Of a DNA stretch of 64,000 bases, positions 43,051 to 54,529 are shown in pieces (position 1 is the stretch's first letter; the number at the start of each line of letters is the position of its first letter). The notes beneath the pieces are model-generated. The model was not told the origin of the DNA, ran no database searches, and worked only from the letters and a program-made list of their open reading frames with translations. Made by a program: the position numbers and the translations under genes. Source of the stretch: Corythucha ciliata (lineage: Eukaryota; Arthropoda; Insecta; Hemiptera; Tingidae); contig CM075941.1 of NCBI GenBank assembly GCA_038030265.1, forward strand, positions 39,680,164 to 39,744,163, given 5' to 3'.

Positions 43051-43428
43051 TACTGATATGAGCGGTAAAATTAAATGTATACCAACCGTATTCCGCTAGG
43101 CGTTTGAACGGTAAAAAATTACGGTTGACAAATGCTTACCGTTAAAAATATATCGGTAAAAAAATTAAAGGGTAGAAATTTTTTACTGAATAACATTAAC
43201 GGTGAAGCACAGTCTACCGAAAATATGGTAATATTTGTGTACGGTAAAAAGTAACGAACAATAACGTTTGGCTAATCACAACCGTTATTTAACGTTTAAA
43301 TTTCAACCGTACTTTTTTCCCAGTGCAGGTTCCTATTACTCGCAGGTCTTCCCGAGCACTACGAACATATGATAATGGGACTTCATGGGTCAGGCAAATA
43401 AATAACTGGTGACTTCTTAAAGGTTCAG

Positions 43429-43689
43429 TTGTTACAAGGAGTGGCTTCAACTTCAATGAATGAGTCCACATCCGCAAATGACCCATCGGCTCTCTTCACA
43501 CACAAATCTCGTCAAAAATGTCAGCTTTGCTCAAAACTCGAACACTTGGCGCGATATTGTCGTCAGTATAACTGCAAAGAGAAGAATGACACTCAAGATT
43601 CTTTGACCAACAGTTCTCATCCGATCCAAAACCAAAATCAATGTCGTTTCGGTTCGATGAATTCAAAGAAATCGTTAGTCTCTCTATAG
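43429..43689 (+). pseudogene. Gag zinc-knuckle fragment, SD1 copy 2
   Basis: Equivalent of 3788-4048; the knuckle reads C-Q-L-C-S-K-L-E-H-L-A-R-Y-C, with Glu for the usual Gly. Begins with an ATG (43456) where copy 1 has ATA. Confidence 0.5.
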
Positions 43690-43957
43690 GGAGGTTTTTT
43701 ATGATGAGGTTTTTTTTTATGATGAATTCAATATAGAGAGGTTTTTCAACATTGGGTACACTATAAAGTCGGCTTTCCTGGGAGCGGTGTTGGATGATGT
43801 TTATTTCGCTCGCTTATGTTCATTAAGTGAAAATTCCTTGAATTTCTTTATAGTACGATTAACCGAAGCTATTTCCCTTATGAAACTATTCCACGTCGTG
43901 AGACACGGATTTGCTTTGTACTAGTCGTAAGCAACCTTTTTGTTTCTGATCGCTTCC

Positions 43958-44382
43958 TCACAGTCTGTATTCTGGTACACTATCCTTACAAGCTTTTTCA
44001 ATGGGACTCAGTAATGAGGAATATGACTTATATGCCCCTCTGTCCCTAATTTGGTTACTGATTTTTCGAGAGAATTCCTCCCAATTCGCTTCATTTATAT
44101 TCCATTTGCCACCCCGTATCCTTAGCTGTTCACCAATTTGGATCCTCGATAACAATACAATACAGATCCTTCACGAGATCCTACGCCTCGTAACACAAGT
44201 AATTTGAAGTGTAGCTTCATAAGCAAAGTATTGTTCTTATTCCCATTGAGATTTTTATTGTATTCTCGTAATAATTGATTCTTCTCATTATTGATTAACA
44301 TTATAAATCCGTCTTCAAGAAGGCACAATGCAAACTCTTCAAATATTTTTTTCTCCCTCAATATGGAAGGCGAAACGAACAA
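43958..44382 (-). pseudogene. Non-LTR endonuclease/linker remnant, SD1 copy 2
   Basis: Equivalent of 4318-4742 with one amino-acid change. The W-N-I-N-E-A-N-W-E-E-F and S-L-L-S-P-I-E-K-A-C-K-D blocks are kept. Confidence 0.5.
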
Positions 44383-44609
44383 GGGAGATTAACAGATTAC
44401 ATCTTAGAGTCTGACTATGACTAATAGATGGTAGAAGACTAAACCGAGGTATGCCCGCTGCGCTGCTTATATAGTGCAGTAGGTGGTGCCACCCACTTCC
44501 ACACGCCTAACAATACAATACAGATCCTCCTACTCTATTACCTGTAGGGAGGATTGGGAAGGAATTCCCAATCCTGTCTGTTTACCGCTCTCTAGGCAAC
44601 TATGGTTTT

Positions 44610-44675
44610 ATTTAAAAGGGAAATTTTTCTACCGTAATATTACGGCACCGCTTTTCTAGGAAACCAAAGCTTAAG
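44610..44675. repeat. Half copy of the foldback MITE arm, copy 2
   Basis: Equivalent of 4976-5041, unchanged in the palindromic core. Confidence 0.75.
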
Positions 44676-44894
44676 TGAACAGTTAAGTAAAATCTTCACT
44701 TACTGTCCTCAGATGGAAAGAATGCAGTTGAAGAAATTCCCTATATACTCTCAAACTACTACCCTTTTGCGTGTTTATGCTGACGGGCAGGACGGTTTTC
44801 GGGGGATGTGGCCTTCAGTGTGGTCATACGCCTGCGTGCGGTGGCAGTCATCTGACTCTGACTCATCGTCAGGAGGCTTCCTCATCCTTCGAAA

Positions 44895-46259
44895 AAAAGG
44901 GTAAAACCATCCACAGTGAAGCAAGGAACGTGATTGCAAAGGTTATGGAAGAGTGCGACAATGAGAAAACGTCAAAAGAAACCGCCTTTCCTTTAAACAA
45001 ATCAGTTGAAAGGGCTGCTCACTATTGCGGTGTATCGGTAAGGACGATTCATAATATCCGAAAGGAGAAGAAATCAAGTGATAGTGGTATTCTGACGACA
45101 CCTGGGAAGATTCTTCCCCATTCGTCGCCTCTTTTCACCGATTCTGTCGATGCCTTTGATCGCCAGGTAATTAGAAATACAATTTTGTATTTCTATGGCC
45201 AAGAATAAATTGTTCCGACTGTTTCAAACTACTGCCTGTCCTGAAAAGTAAAATCGATTTCCCTTTTGGGCCTGACTCGTTAAGGAAAATACTGCGCGAG
45301 ATGGGCTTCAAATGGAAAAAAAATGTACAAAAAAAGAAAATACTGATCGAAAGGCCGGACATTGTAAATTGGAGACATAAATACTTACGAACTATCAGAT
45401 CTTTGAGAAAAGAAGGAAGACCGATTTATTATTTAGACGAGACTTGGGTTGACACCAACTTAACATTTAAGAAATGTTGGCAAGCCGAAGGAGTGTGTGG
45501 CGTTACATCAAACCCAAGTTCTTCAAATCGGCTGATTGTCGTGAACATAGGCTCCAATGAGGGTTTCGTTTCGAATGTGAGCTTGATTTTCAATGCAGGA
45601 ACTGTTTCAGGAGATTACCACGGACAAATGAACGGGGCTAATTTCGAAAAGTGGATCACTGAAAGAGTTATTCCCAATTTGAAAAGAAATAGCGTTGTCG
45701 TCATGGACAATGCGCCGTACCATGGCGTACAAGTTGACAAGCCACCGACGAAATACGCAACGAAGCCAGAAATGATTAACTGGCTCACAAATCACAGCAT
45801 AAAGTGTGACTTGTCGATGAGAAAAACCGATTTGTTCGATCTCATTGCGGCCAACATGCCAGCAGAAAAAACGTTCGTTATAGACGAAATTTTCAAGGGT
45901 GAGGGGCACAAGGTCGTTCGACTCCCTCCGTATATGAGTGAATTTAACCCTATCGAACTGGCATGGGCTCAAATGAAGAGATACATTCGAGACAGAAACA
46001 CATCCGGAGATATGTCGATGAAACGTCTGGATGAGCTAACCAAGGAAGCGTGAACTTTGTAACACCTTCAGACTGGAAAGGGTTCATCAGTCACACCGAA
46101 CGCCTAAAGGAAGAATTCTGGGTAAACGATGTTGTTCAAGAATACGCTATTGACAGAATAGTCATATCTTTAGGAGCCGATGTAGAAGATTCGGAACAAG
46201 ACGTCAGTGAAGACGAACTTACTGACGACGATGATTTGGCCGTACAACTCTCTGGATGA
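44895..46259 (+). pseudogene. Long-spacing DDE transposase, SD1 copy 2
   Basis: The N-terminal frame (G-K-T-I-H-S-E-A-R-N-V-I and the helix-turn-helix V-S-V-R-T-I-H-N-I) ends at a stop at 45206, where copy 1 has a run of A's instead of GAATAA; the frame is then lost over about 20 bases. The catalytic half (45301-46053) is uninterrupted and keeps all three residues: Asp in Y-Y-L-D-E-T-W near 45436, Asp in V-M-D-N-A-P-Y-H near 45704, and Glu in F-N-P-I-E-L-A-W near 45953. The slip at the C-terminus (46050) is shared with copy 1, so the element was already damaged before duplication. Confidence 0.85.
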
Positions 46260-46819
46260 GATATATTTTAGAAAATAAAAGGCAACGAAGTGTCATCGTG
46301 TATGACTCTGCCAAAGGCCATTTTTACCAACTAGGTGCTTACTATACATATTACATAAATAGATTTAAGTTGTTTCACCATGCAGTTTTGGCCGAATGGC
46401 GGACACGCCCATGCCTTGGACCACTTCACTATCACCAAACCAAAAAGTTGCCAACCTCAATGGTATTCCCTCTCTGCATTCAACTTTTTTTTTGTCACGA
46501 CCGTCAGTAGAGAACCTATAATCAGACAGGTAAAATCACAGACGCCATGTTCGCTCTTATCAATTATCAGTCTTGTAAAATTCACCTTTTGTTGATGCTT
46601 CGTGGAGCTCAACAAACCACCCCCAACTATTCTTATTAAACTGATAAGAACGAACATGGCACCGTACGCGTCTACTCGGCTTTAAAGGTTCCTTACCGTC
46701 AGTTCTAAAAAACAACAAAATAAAAAAATTAAAAAAAAAAATAAAAAATCGCTCCGGCAGCTGACGGTTGGAAAGAGTGCATTTCATTTTGTGTGCTAGT
46801 ATTTGTTACATTAAGGCAG
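46260..46819. other. Gene-free stretch, SD1 copy 2, ending at the large indel
   Basis: Matches 6629-7188. At 46819/46820 the sequence passes to the equivalent of 9049, so 1860 bp of copy 1 have no counterpart here. Confidence 0.6.
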
Positions 46820-47766
46820 CTCCCCTCGTCAGTTGAATAGCAGCAGAATGAGTTAAAAATGACCTATACCTACGAAATTTCATTTTTGAAGGAGTCAAAC
46901 CAGCAAAATTAGTTTCTCGAGCTCTCGAATTGTTGTTAGAATGAGCTACATCCACGAAATTGGGTTTTTAATCACCCGCACCTGCAAAATTGGTGTTTAT
47001 GGGGCTTACCTAGCGAAACCCACGCAATTGGATTTTCCAGAATGTACTTTTCCAGGGGGCAAACCCCTCGAAATTGTTCTTGAACGAGCCAACTGCACAA
47101 AATTTACTTCAGATAATCTCGGACCCGCCAAATTCGTTTTCCGAGTAGGTCCGGGTGATTTTTTTGGTTGTCAAATCCAACGATTGGTTTTTCATGGGCC
47201 AACCCTGTGAAATTGTTTTTTGAATGACGTGCTTTTTTGATTTTTGTCTGTGTCGAAAGTCATGACATTGCTCTTTTTGAGTCGAAGGAGCTCTGCAAAT
47301 ATGTTTTGAATGAGCCAACTCTGCGATATATTGTTTTTAAAAACAGCCAGAGCCATGAAATTTCTCTTTAAAATGAACCACTACACTAGAAAATTCACAT
47401 TTGGAAAAAAGGTGTACTTTTCCATAAAATTGATTCATTTTAAGGGGTGCAACCCTGCGAAATTGGTTGCTGGCGCCAAGCGCCAAATCCACAATATTTG
47501 GTATCAGGAAGTACCAAATCTGCGATTTTTTTAAAGCACCTGCAAACACGAAATTTTGTTAGTCAATTAGCCAAAACCGCGAAATTGGATTCTGTGATCG
47601 TCAAATCCATGATAATTGGACATCAAAAGTGTCTAACCCGTGGAATTGCATTTTCAAATAGGTCAACCCGGTGCAATTGACTTTTGAAGGGGGTCAAGTC
47701 TGTGATATTGGCTTTTTGAGTGAGGAAATCCTTCAGCGAGCAATAATCCACAAAATTCGGAATTTG
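46820..47766. repeat. Degenerate minisatellite, SD1 copy 2
   Basis: Same irregular repetition of CGAAATTGG-like units as 9049-9990, nearly identical base for base. The array has therefore not been rearranged since duplication, except for a few small indels such as the loss of CTACCTACTT-like bases near 47047. Confidence 0.6.
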
Positions 47767-49200
47767 ATTTGATTTGTGAGAGGGAGGGGAACCTTGAGCT
47801 CAGGGCTTAGCCCCCCTAAATATTTTACCCAAAATCCGCACCTTATTTCTTATTTGTTCGGAAACCATGAGAGGGTCAAACATAATGTTGCGACGTGAGC
47901 TAATAAAGCAAACAAAATGTTAAATAGTTCTTTAAATTGTTGCACAGGAACATTTTAGCCGTGAGCAAACGAGTGTTTGAGGGTTCACGATCTATGTGGC
48001 TCCACCAATTTATCAATTTTAGAGAGTAAATTCAGACGAATATTTCGTTTTTCTGCAGTGACTGAAACTAGATTTCAACCAAGCTATTATCCAGTTTTGG
48101 TAGCAAAATTGACGGTTTTAACCAATCAATATTTTGTGGCAAATGGCATTGTGGCAGTGCATAATCAAGAAATCATTTTTTTTTTTGGTCAAGTCAAATA
48201 ATTGGTTCCTGCTTCCCGGGACCAAATACTCAGTTTTCGGGGCCTAATAATCAGTTTCAAGGGCCAAACATTTAGCTTGACCGTGTGATATGAGGTATAG
48301 AAACCAAAATTTGACGTGTCTCAAGTTTGCCAAAGATTCAGTTTAAAGAAGTTGAATCCTCATCATTTTCTGAGCTGAAATACCCGTTTTGTAGGAAAAG
48401 TTATCAGATTCCCCCCCTGCCCCCCCTTGAATCCCTGTTTTCTGCTTGAATAGCCACTTCTCAAGGGGCAAAACTGTAAGTTTCCGTGGCTCGGAAATAT
48501 TTTTCTTTGTTTTGACAAACGAACTTGAAAAATCTACGAACAACTTTCACGAACGGAGGGGTCCTCCAAGTTTTAAGAAAAAAAAGTTATTGATGGTTTC
48601 TTTTCGTGATTTTTGTCCTGGGCCGAGATCTTCCTTAGGGTCGGAACCCCTAGGTGGTCTCCTACCTTGCCAACCCCTCAAAACAGCCCTGGTTTTCGGC
48701 AACGTTATAGTCAATTTGCATGAAAATTTGTCGAGAATGTGTATTCTGTAACTTTAAAGCCGCCTTCACATGTGAGATTTAAAAAGTTGAGATGTGGGCT
48801 TCAATAATTGCAACAATTATTCCGTGGAAGAGCAAAAATTTTTGCCTAATTAATCTCCGTTTTTTAGGGTTCAACAATTCGTAATTTACATGCGGAAGGA
48901 CTTCAGTGACCTTTTTTGCAATTCCAATCTTTGTTTGAGCTACTGGCCCTATAGGGGACGGACACCTTTTGGTTGGCATCCAAGTTCTTCTCTCGAACAT
49001 GATTGGTAGATTATTGGATACCACATAATGCTTTGATAGACCGGCGGAGGCGGGATTTCTATGGCAACGTTGCCGTGGCCGATCCCTATTATTCAAAGAA
49101 TACGTTTTTGAATACATAAAAAAGGTGCGCGCTGGATCGGAAAATTTTTTGGAACCTCATGTTTTGACTTAGGCCCGATTTCACCAACTTCTTAAACGAC
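47767..49200. other. Gene-free stretch to the end of SD1 copy 2
   Basis: Equivalent of 9991-11463, with a shorter poly-T tract at 48175 and a ~30-bp loss near 48220-48260. No gene. Confidence 0.5.
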
Positions 49201-49340
49201 GATCACGATTACAATGTAAACACGTGTATCAGAATTCATATTGGTCCTCATTGGCAACTAATCGCGTTCAACTTTAAACGAAATCAATTTTGTTAATGAA
49301 AATGGGCCTTAGTTTTTTTATTTTCAAAACCAATGCCCTG

Positions 49341-49458
49341 CCCCTTTATTCTGTAACTCTTAACACGTGCGTTAACGAAATAAACAAGGTGTTAAACTGA
49401 AAGTAATCAGCTGAGAAAATTGACTAACGCACGCGTTAAGAGTTACAGAATAGGGGGG
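49341..49458. repeat. 118-bp foldback element
   Basis: CCCCTTTATTCTGTAACTCTTAAC at the left and its near-perfect reverse complement at the right (to 49458) form ~35-bp arms around ~50 bp. Small size and arms suggest a MITE or a recombination hairpin. Confidence 0.6.
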
Positions 49459-50559
49459 CTGAATTGTGTTTCTCTCACAAAATAATGTAATTGAAAGAAA
49501 AAAAAAACGCTGCAAATTTTACACAAAGGTTTATTATTCATGAATGTAGCCAAATCCGACTTGAAATTACACGAAAATCGACGCCGACGACCGACGGTCT
49601 CATAACCTTTGAAAATCCCCATTTTGGACCCGCTTTTGGCCCATAAAATCCCAGGGAGTTAGTTGATCAAACTGATCAGATGTTAGGACCAACTAGATCC
49701 CAAATGGAGTCTATGTACGAAAGAACGAGTTTTTTCGAGCAATCCTAGGGCAAGATATGGCCCGGACGGCATACGTTTGAGTGCATACTCAACTTAAGGG
49801 TTTACTCTATTTTTGAGGTGTGTGCTCTATGAAATGGAAAACGCGTGTGCGCAGATGCGCTCACTCACAACGTTGAGTGAGGTTGATGAATACCAATGAG
49901 CATTCACTTGAGGTTACACTTGTTTCTCGACGAGTGCAATCATACATACTTATTATCTATGAAATATGAAACCGCTTTGCGTACGCGCCAGACCGCATTC
50001 AAGTTTGCACTCCACTTGAGTGACGACTACGTCTTACTTAAACGAACGTATAAGAAACTCTACATTGAATTTTAGTGAGATTCATTTCATATTATTACCT
50101 TGGTGTCCTCACGCCACATTTGTTTATTTATAGTACGGTGCAATTAGACCTAAGCCCCTGCATCCAAAGTGAAAGTTTTCCTTCAACGCAAAATTGTTCC
50201 TCACAACCCACATATTGATTGGTAAAAAGTTCCACCATTTGGAGCTATGGGTTTGGGTGGGAGGGGGTAATAAGTTAGTAAATTCTTATTTTGTTTCAGT
50301 ATTTCTCAACTATTTCGAAATCTATAGGTTTAGCGTGAAAATGAGTTGTTTACAAAAATAATCTTCATCAAATTGCCCACAAAAATGATCCCCGAGATAA
50401 TCTTACTTGAGTGAACGGCAATTCGACGTTTTTTGTCGAAAAAACTGGCATAAGGAAACTTTTTGTTTTTTGCATGATTGAGTTTTGTAAAATCAAAATG
50501 AAGTGGACGGTAGAATTAAAAGAGCGGATTCTCGCAAAAGAATTAAAGTAGCTGCTGAT
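49459..50559. other. Gene-free stretch
   Basis: No domain or repeat recognised. Confidence 0.4.
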
Positions 50560-50882
50560 AAGATGGTGTGAATTTCCAAGAATTCTTGAAAGCTTTGTAG
50601 GCGGTGTTCGGCCACAATCGGATCCGACTACCACGGCTGTGAAGGAGGTTCTAGCCTCCTTCACGAACGATGATGAAACGACACCAGTTCCACTACCCTA
50701 ATTTGGCTGAAATATACAGACTGCACTGCAACGTCGTCGCTTCATCTGTACCTTGCGAGAGAATGTTCTCAAAGTCTGAAAATCTCATCAGTGATAGAAG
50801 ATCCAGACTTACATCGAGAAAAGTCGAAATGGTCATGTTTCTAAATGGTAATTCATCACATACCGAGTTCGTAACCCTTTGA
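50560..50882 (+). pseudogene. hAT transposase C-terminal dimerisation domain fragment
   Basis: The reading Y-P-N-L-A-E-I-Y-R, then S-S-V-P-C-E-R-M-F-S-K and R-R-S-R-L-T-S-R-K-V-E-M-V-M-F-L-N-G-N, is the hAT C-terminal (hATC) signature. Upstream 50500-50660 contains stops in all relevant frames, so only the end of the protein survives. It is a different hAT type from the one at 60308. Confidence 0.8.
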
Positions 50883-52965
50883 AAATTCCTCTAGTACATT
50901 TTCCCCTCAGTCTGACTATTCTCAGAAAATAATAACCAAAGCCAGTATCCACTATTTTTCGCATAATGCATAATTCTGGCTTACCATTTTGTGATATTAG
51001 CACTTCTTGCCATCTGGTCGCGTTCGAATAATTTAATATACAGGTCAACAACTTTGTCTTGGTCCCTGCCATAGAATAATTACTGTACTAACGTGCAGAA
51101 GGGGCACTCTCAAAAATTGTTGGGGGTATGTGACGCCAAGTAGATAGGCTTCTTCTTGCGGGGGGCTGTTATCATTGTCTCAGGTTATGCTAGGACACCC
51201 CTCCCTTCTTGGCATTGAACTCCCCAAGCCCCTTTATAATTTCGGGTTTTTCTTTATTTTTATATTTTAAATTCCCAGCACTTTGGCCTTTGTGCATAGT
51301 AACCTTGAATACTCTATTTTAGTAGCCACAAAATTGACAAAATGGCAAGAAAAAACGAGGAAATAGTCGAGAAACAAAAAAAATCTCGTAAAAAGTCTCC
51401 AAGTACTTTTTGAAAATAAATGGTCGACGTCTATTTAAAACAGCAGCAAACAAAAAAAATGTGTTTTTATTAACAATGCTGCCACCATATGATCACTTTC
51501 TCTGTTTACTTATTTTGAATAATATGTTACGTTGGTACGAGTCTAACGGGGAACTTCCCCCCAAATGATTCTTCCCGTCCCGCCCTGAGTGTCACCCCCC
51601 TGGTCACTACTAAAGCCATGCACTTCCATTTAGCTTGGATGACCCACGCGCGGGCTCAATTTGCGGCAGGCCTAATACCATGCAGTGTCGCGGGACACTT
51701 CGGTGTAAACGTACGTGTTTTAGTAGCAAGTTGGCTTGCTCACACGATTTGGGGGTAATTGTCTCTCTTCTTTACCAATACCCAAAAGTAATTCAGTTTG
51801 GTTAATAATTTACCAAATCAATAAATTAGTCCAACTGAGTTTCAAAAAACTGGCAAAAAAACTCTCGACAAGAGACTAGAGCGTGCGCGACTGCTATATG
51901 CGATCTCGGAAGCAACAAAAGAAAAACTAAAAAACTCGTTTTCGAAGAGGAAAGAAAAATCGTACTGAAATAAAAAGAGACTTTGTACACACGAAACTTC
52001 TCTTCTTCCCTCTCACGCACTCTCTCTCTCTCTCTCGCACGCGAAGGGGGAAAAACTGAAAGGAAAATAATAATAAGGACCTACATAATTAGAAAAAAGG
52101 CAGTACATCTTAGTGCAATGAAGGGGGGGGGGATGTTTCAGTTGCAACTAGTCAAAACCGCAAACAGTACGAGTGTTAGGGACAGTGAAAAGTTACAGAA
52201 CCTGCGTTGTTAAAATTGATTGTGAATTGCGCTTGGTCAAGTGATTGCCTCGCGTTTCTCTTAATCCCCTGTGACTGCGTGCTCCGTACACCTACACCAT
52301 GAAAAAATACTAGAGTTACGGCCCATGTACCTGGGGGATTAACCTTCTTTCAATTAGTGGCGTGATTTCAAGACCTTTTACCTTCAAGGCCTTTAGGCGC
52401 TACAACGAGCCTACATCCCAAAGGCTAAAATTGAAGGTGACATCGTCCACTGTAGGTTTTGCTGCAGTGCATTAAATTCAAGGCTCGTGATGCACGCTCG
52501 TTGTAGCGCCGCTCGAAAACGCTAACAGCGGATGACCGACCTTCTTGTAATAAAGTATCGCCAAAACTATGCATGTTGAAATTGTCAATGTCAAATGTTT
52601 AATGCAAATAATTGAAATAAACGATGTGCGGCACATGCGCAATCAGGGTTTCATGACAGTTTCCTATGAGGAAGTTTACAAACGTCGTTTCCAAAATCTT
52701 CCCAATTTCGGTATCCCTCACCTAATACTAATTAGTTTTTTAAAGTAAGTAAGCTCATTACGGCTCACTATTTATCAAAGACCGATTGTTTATTTATTGC
52801 TGCTGGGCTGTAGCTCTCTATAGAACGGTCAAGTTGGCACGAAAACTCTATAAATAAAAAGTAAATGCTTCAACGGGCTATACAGCTATGATCCCACAGC
52901 TTCACAAATGATTCTATTAACACAAATTCGTGCAAGGCACTAATTACCTATTTTTATCTTGCAGC
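50883..52965. other. Gene-free stretch with a CT microsatellite
   Basis: A (CT)n run lies at about 52019-52035 and a G-run at about 52123-52132. GGCGCTACAACGAGC near 52396 has its exact inverse about 85 bp downstream. No coding domain was found. Confidence 0.45.
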
Positions 52966-54364
52966 TCATGAGTACCACAAGACCAATAAAAAAAGTGAAA
53001 TTGAACCCGGAAGATGTACCGGGTGCGGTTCAGTCTTGTTAGGGAGTCCTGACGCCGCTACGGTGGAGGATCTCGTCAGGTTTTTGAAGTGCAGAAGGGT
53101 GAAATTACAGTCAAAATCGAAAGAGTACTTGGTTAGCACGGCGAAAAATGTTCTCGAATCTAATTTACCGGTGGATATGACGGTCGACAGGGGCTCCAAG
53201 AAAAGGTATCGCGCTCCGCGAAAACCGTTGGCGTGAATGCCCTCAATGAATGTCTAGGGGTGGGAGAAAACCTGGTAGAGCTCATTTCAGTTACGCTACT
53301 TAGGTTTCGACAAAATCTGATCGGGGTGTCAGCCGAGCAGGCGTCAGGGGTTGGCAGCAGGGGAAGGGACGGGAGCGAGAGTGGCTCTCGCTCGGGAGGT
53401 AAGACTAGAGATAAGTTGTTATCCTGTTGTTTGTTCGGGAACTGTTAATAATGTAAGTAATTAAAGGTTATTTGAGTAGTACATTCATTTTTTTTTTTAG
53501 TACAGAAACAAGTTTCCTTATACATCCGTCGCCAGGATTTTTAGGAATTTTGAGTGAGACGTTTGACAAAGAGATTTGTTTCGGCCTCGAAAATGGAGTG
53601 CTGCTATTCCGAAACTAGTCGGCCATAAATAAAAAATGAATGTACTACTCAAATAATCTTTAATTATTTGCAATTAATAACATTCACGAAACTCTTAAAA
53701 ATTTGTTCATAATGTTTCTGAAAGACGGATCCGCGAAAGAAGTAGGGTGTTCATCGGAAGTGTTAGCGGAACTATTGCAACAAAATGCCACCCCGGGGTT
53801 CGTCACGATCCCCCCTCATGATAGTTCCCGGTATGAACCAAGTCGTCACGGAATTTGATGGTTGTCAGCCGGGACATGTCGCGAAGCGATGTTTAACATA
53901 GCTGAATAACGTCGCTGGGTTGCACGAATGGAGTGATTCGTTAAAACTCGAGTTGGCCCGAACGAAGTGTGTTGGCGCCGCGAAAAACTGGTTGGAGGGT
54001 CGGGAGGTGTGTCGTTAGAGTCTTTCGAGCGTCTATTTTTAAGCACGTACGCGACATCGGTGGATGAGGTAGCCCTTTGGAGGGAGCTGCTGGACCGTTC
54101 CCAAGCGAAAGGGGAGAAAGTTGAAGAATTTTTGTAGGACAAGCTGCGGTTTTGTCGGTTATTGGACGTGGGGTTCGCGACAACTTATAATTGAGGGATT
54201 ATGGTCGCGGGATTTGTTGCATCATCTAGCGGGGTTGGAGCTGGAGGAAGAGGACGAGTTGCGTGACGCGATCGTGCGGTTCTATGCGATCGCGAAGGCG
54301 CGAGAAACGCGTATTCGAGGAAAGGGCTCCGATACCGACTACCCCCGAACGCGTTCAACAAAGG
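52966..54364 (+). pseudogene. Gypsy element 3 gag (SAP-like segment plus capsid region), left part
   Basis: 52966-53236 encodes a segment A-T-V-E-D-L-V-R-F-L-K-C-R-R-V-K-L that resembles a SAP motif (a helix-extended-loop-helix DNA-binding fold). From about 53840 broken frames give a capsid-like series: N-N-V-A-G-L-H-E-W-S-D-S-L, L-A-R-T-K-C-V-G-A-A-K-N-W-L-E-G-R-E, A-L-W-R-E-L-L-D-R-S-Q and G-L-W-S-R-D-L-L-H-H-L. These are interrupted by stops and by a foldback at 53446-53690. At 54364 another element is inserted; gag resumes after 58699. Confidence 0.6.
53446..53690. repeat. Foldback with ~47-bp arms inside Gypsy element 3
   Basis: 53446-53493 and 53631-53690 are reverse complements (core ATTTGAGTAGTACATTCATT) around ~137 bp. 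It separates the SAP-like and capsid parts of gag and is probably a small insertion. Confidence 0.65.
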
Positions 54365-54508
54365 TGAGGGTGCGGTGGCCCCCCTTCTACTACTTTTATT
54401 ATTTTTATTTATGTTCCGACACATGGTTAACAAAAATAAAGCAGTTCGGTTTTATCGTTTTAACAAATAATCGTAATTATCTAAGTAGGAGATCCTAAAA
54501 TCTCTCCA
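54048..54508 (+). repeat. Left 461-bp direct repeat: gag segment plus LTR
   Basis: It repeats at 58247-58699 with about 97 percent identity by eye. The first ~317 bp are element 3 gag coding sequence, continuous with gag upstream; the last ~144 bp (54365-54508, TGAGGG...CTCTCCA) look like the LTR of the inserted Gypsy element 4. AAGG precedes the LTR. Confidence 0.85.
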
Positions 54509-54510
54509 AT

Positions 54511-54523
54511 TGGTGATCCCGAC
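54511..54523 (+). promoter_or_regulatory. Primer-binding site of Gypsy element 4 (variant tRNA-Trp type)
   Basis: TGGTGATCCCGAC, two bases after the LTR end, matches the first 13 bases of the tRNA-Trp site at 13004 with one change. Confidence 0.6.
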
Positions 54524-54529
54524 CCCGAC

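Larger units (their letters stand above)
37544..49200. repeat. Segmental duplication SD1, copy 2
   Basis: Second copy of the block at 5-11463, in direct orientation about 37.5 kb away. Unlike copy 1 it continues to the left into more of the same reverse transcriptase (37400-37543). The right end is followed by sequence not seen elsewhere in the window. The two copies carry different inactivating lesions in the same elements, so they can be used to date events before and after the duplication. Confidence 0.95.
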
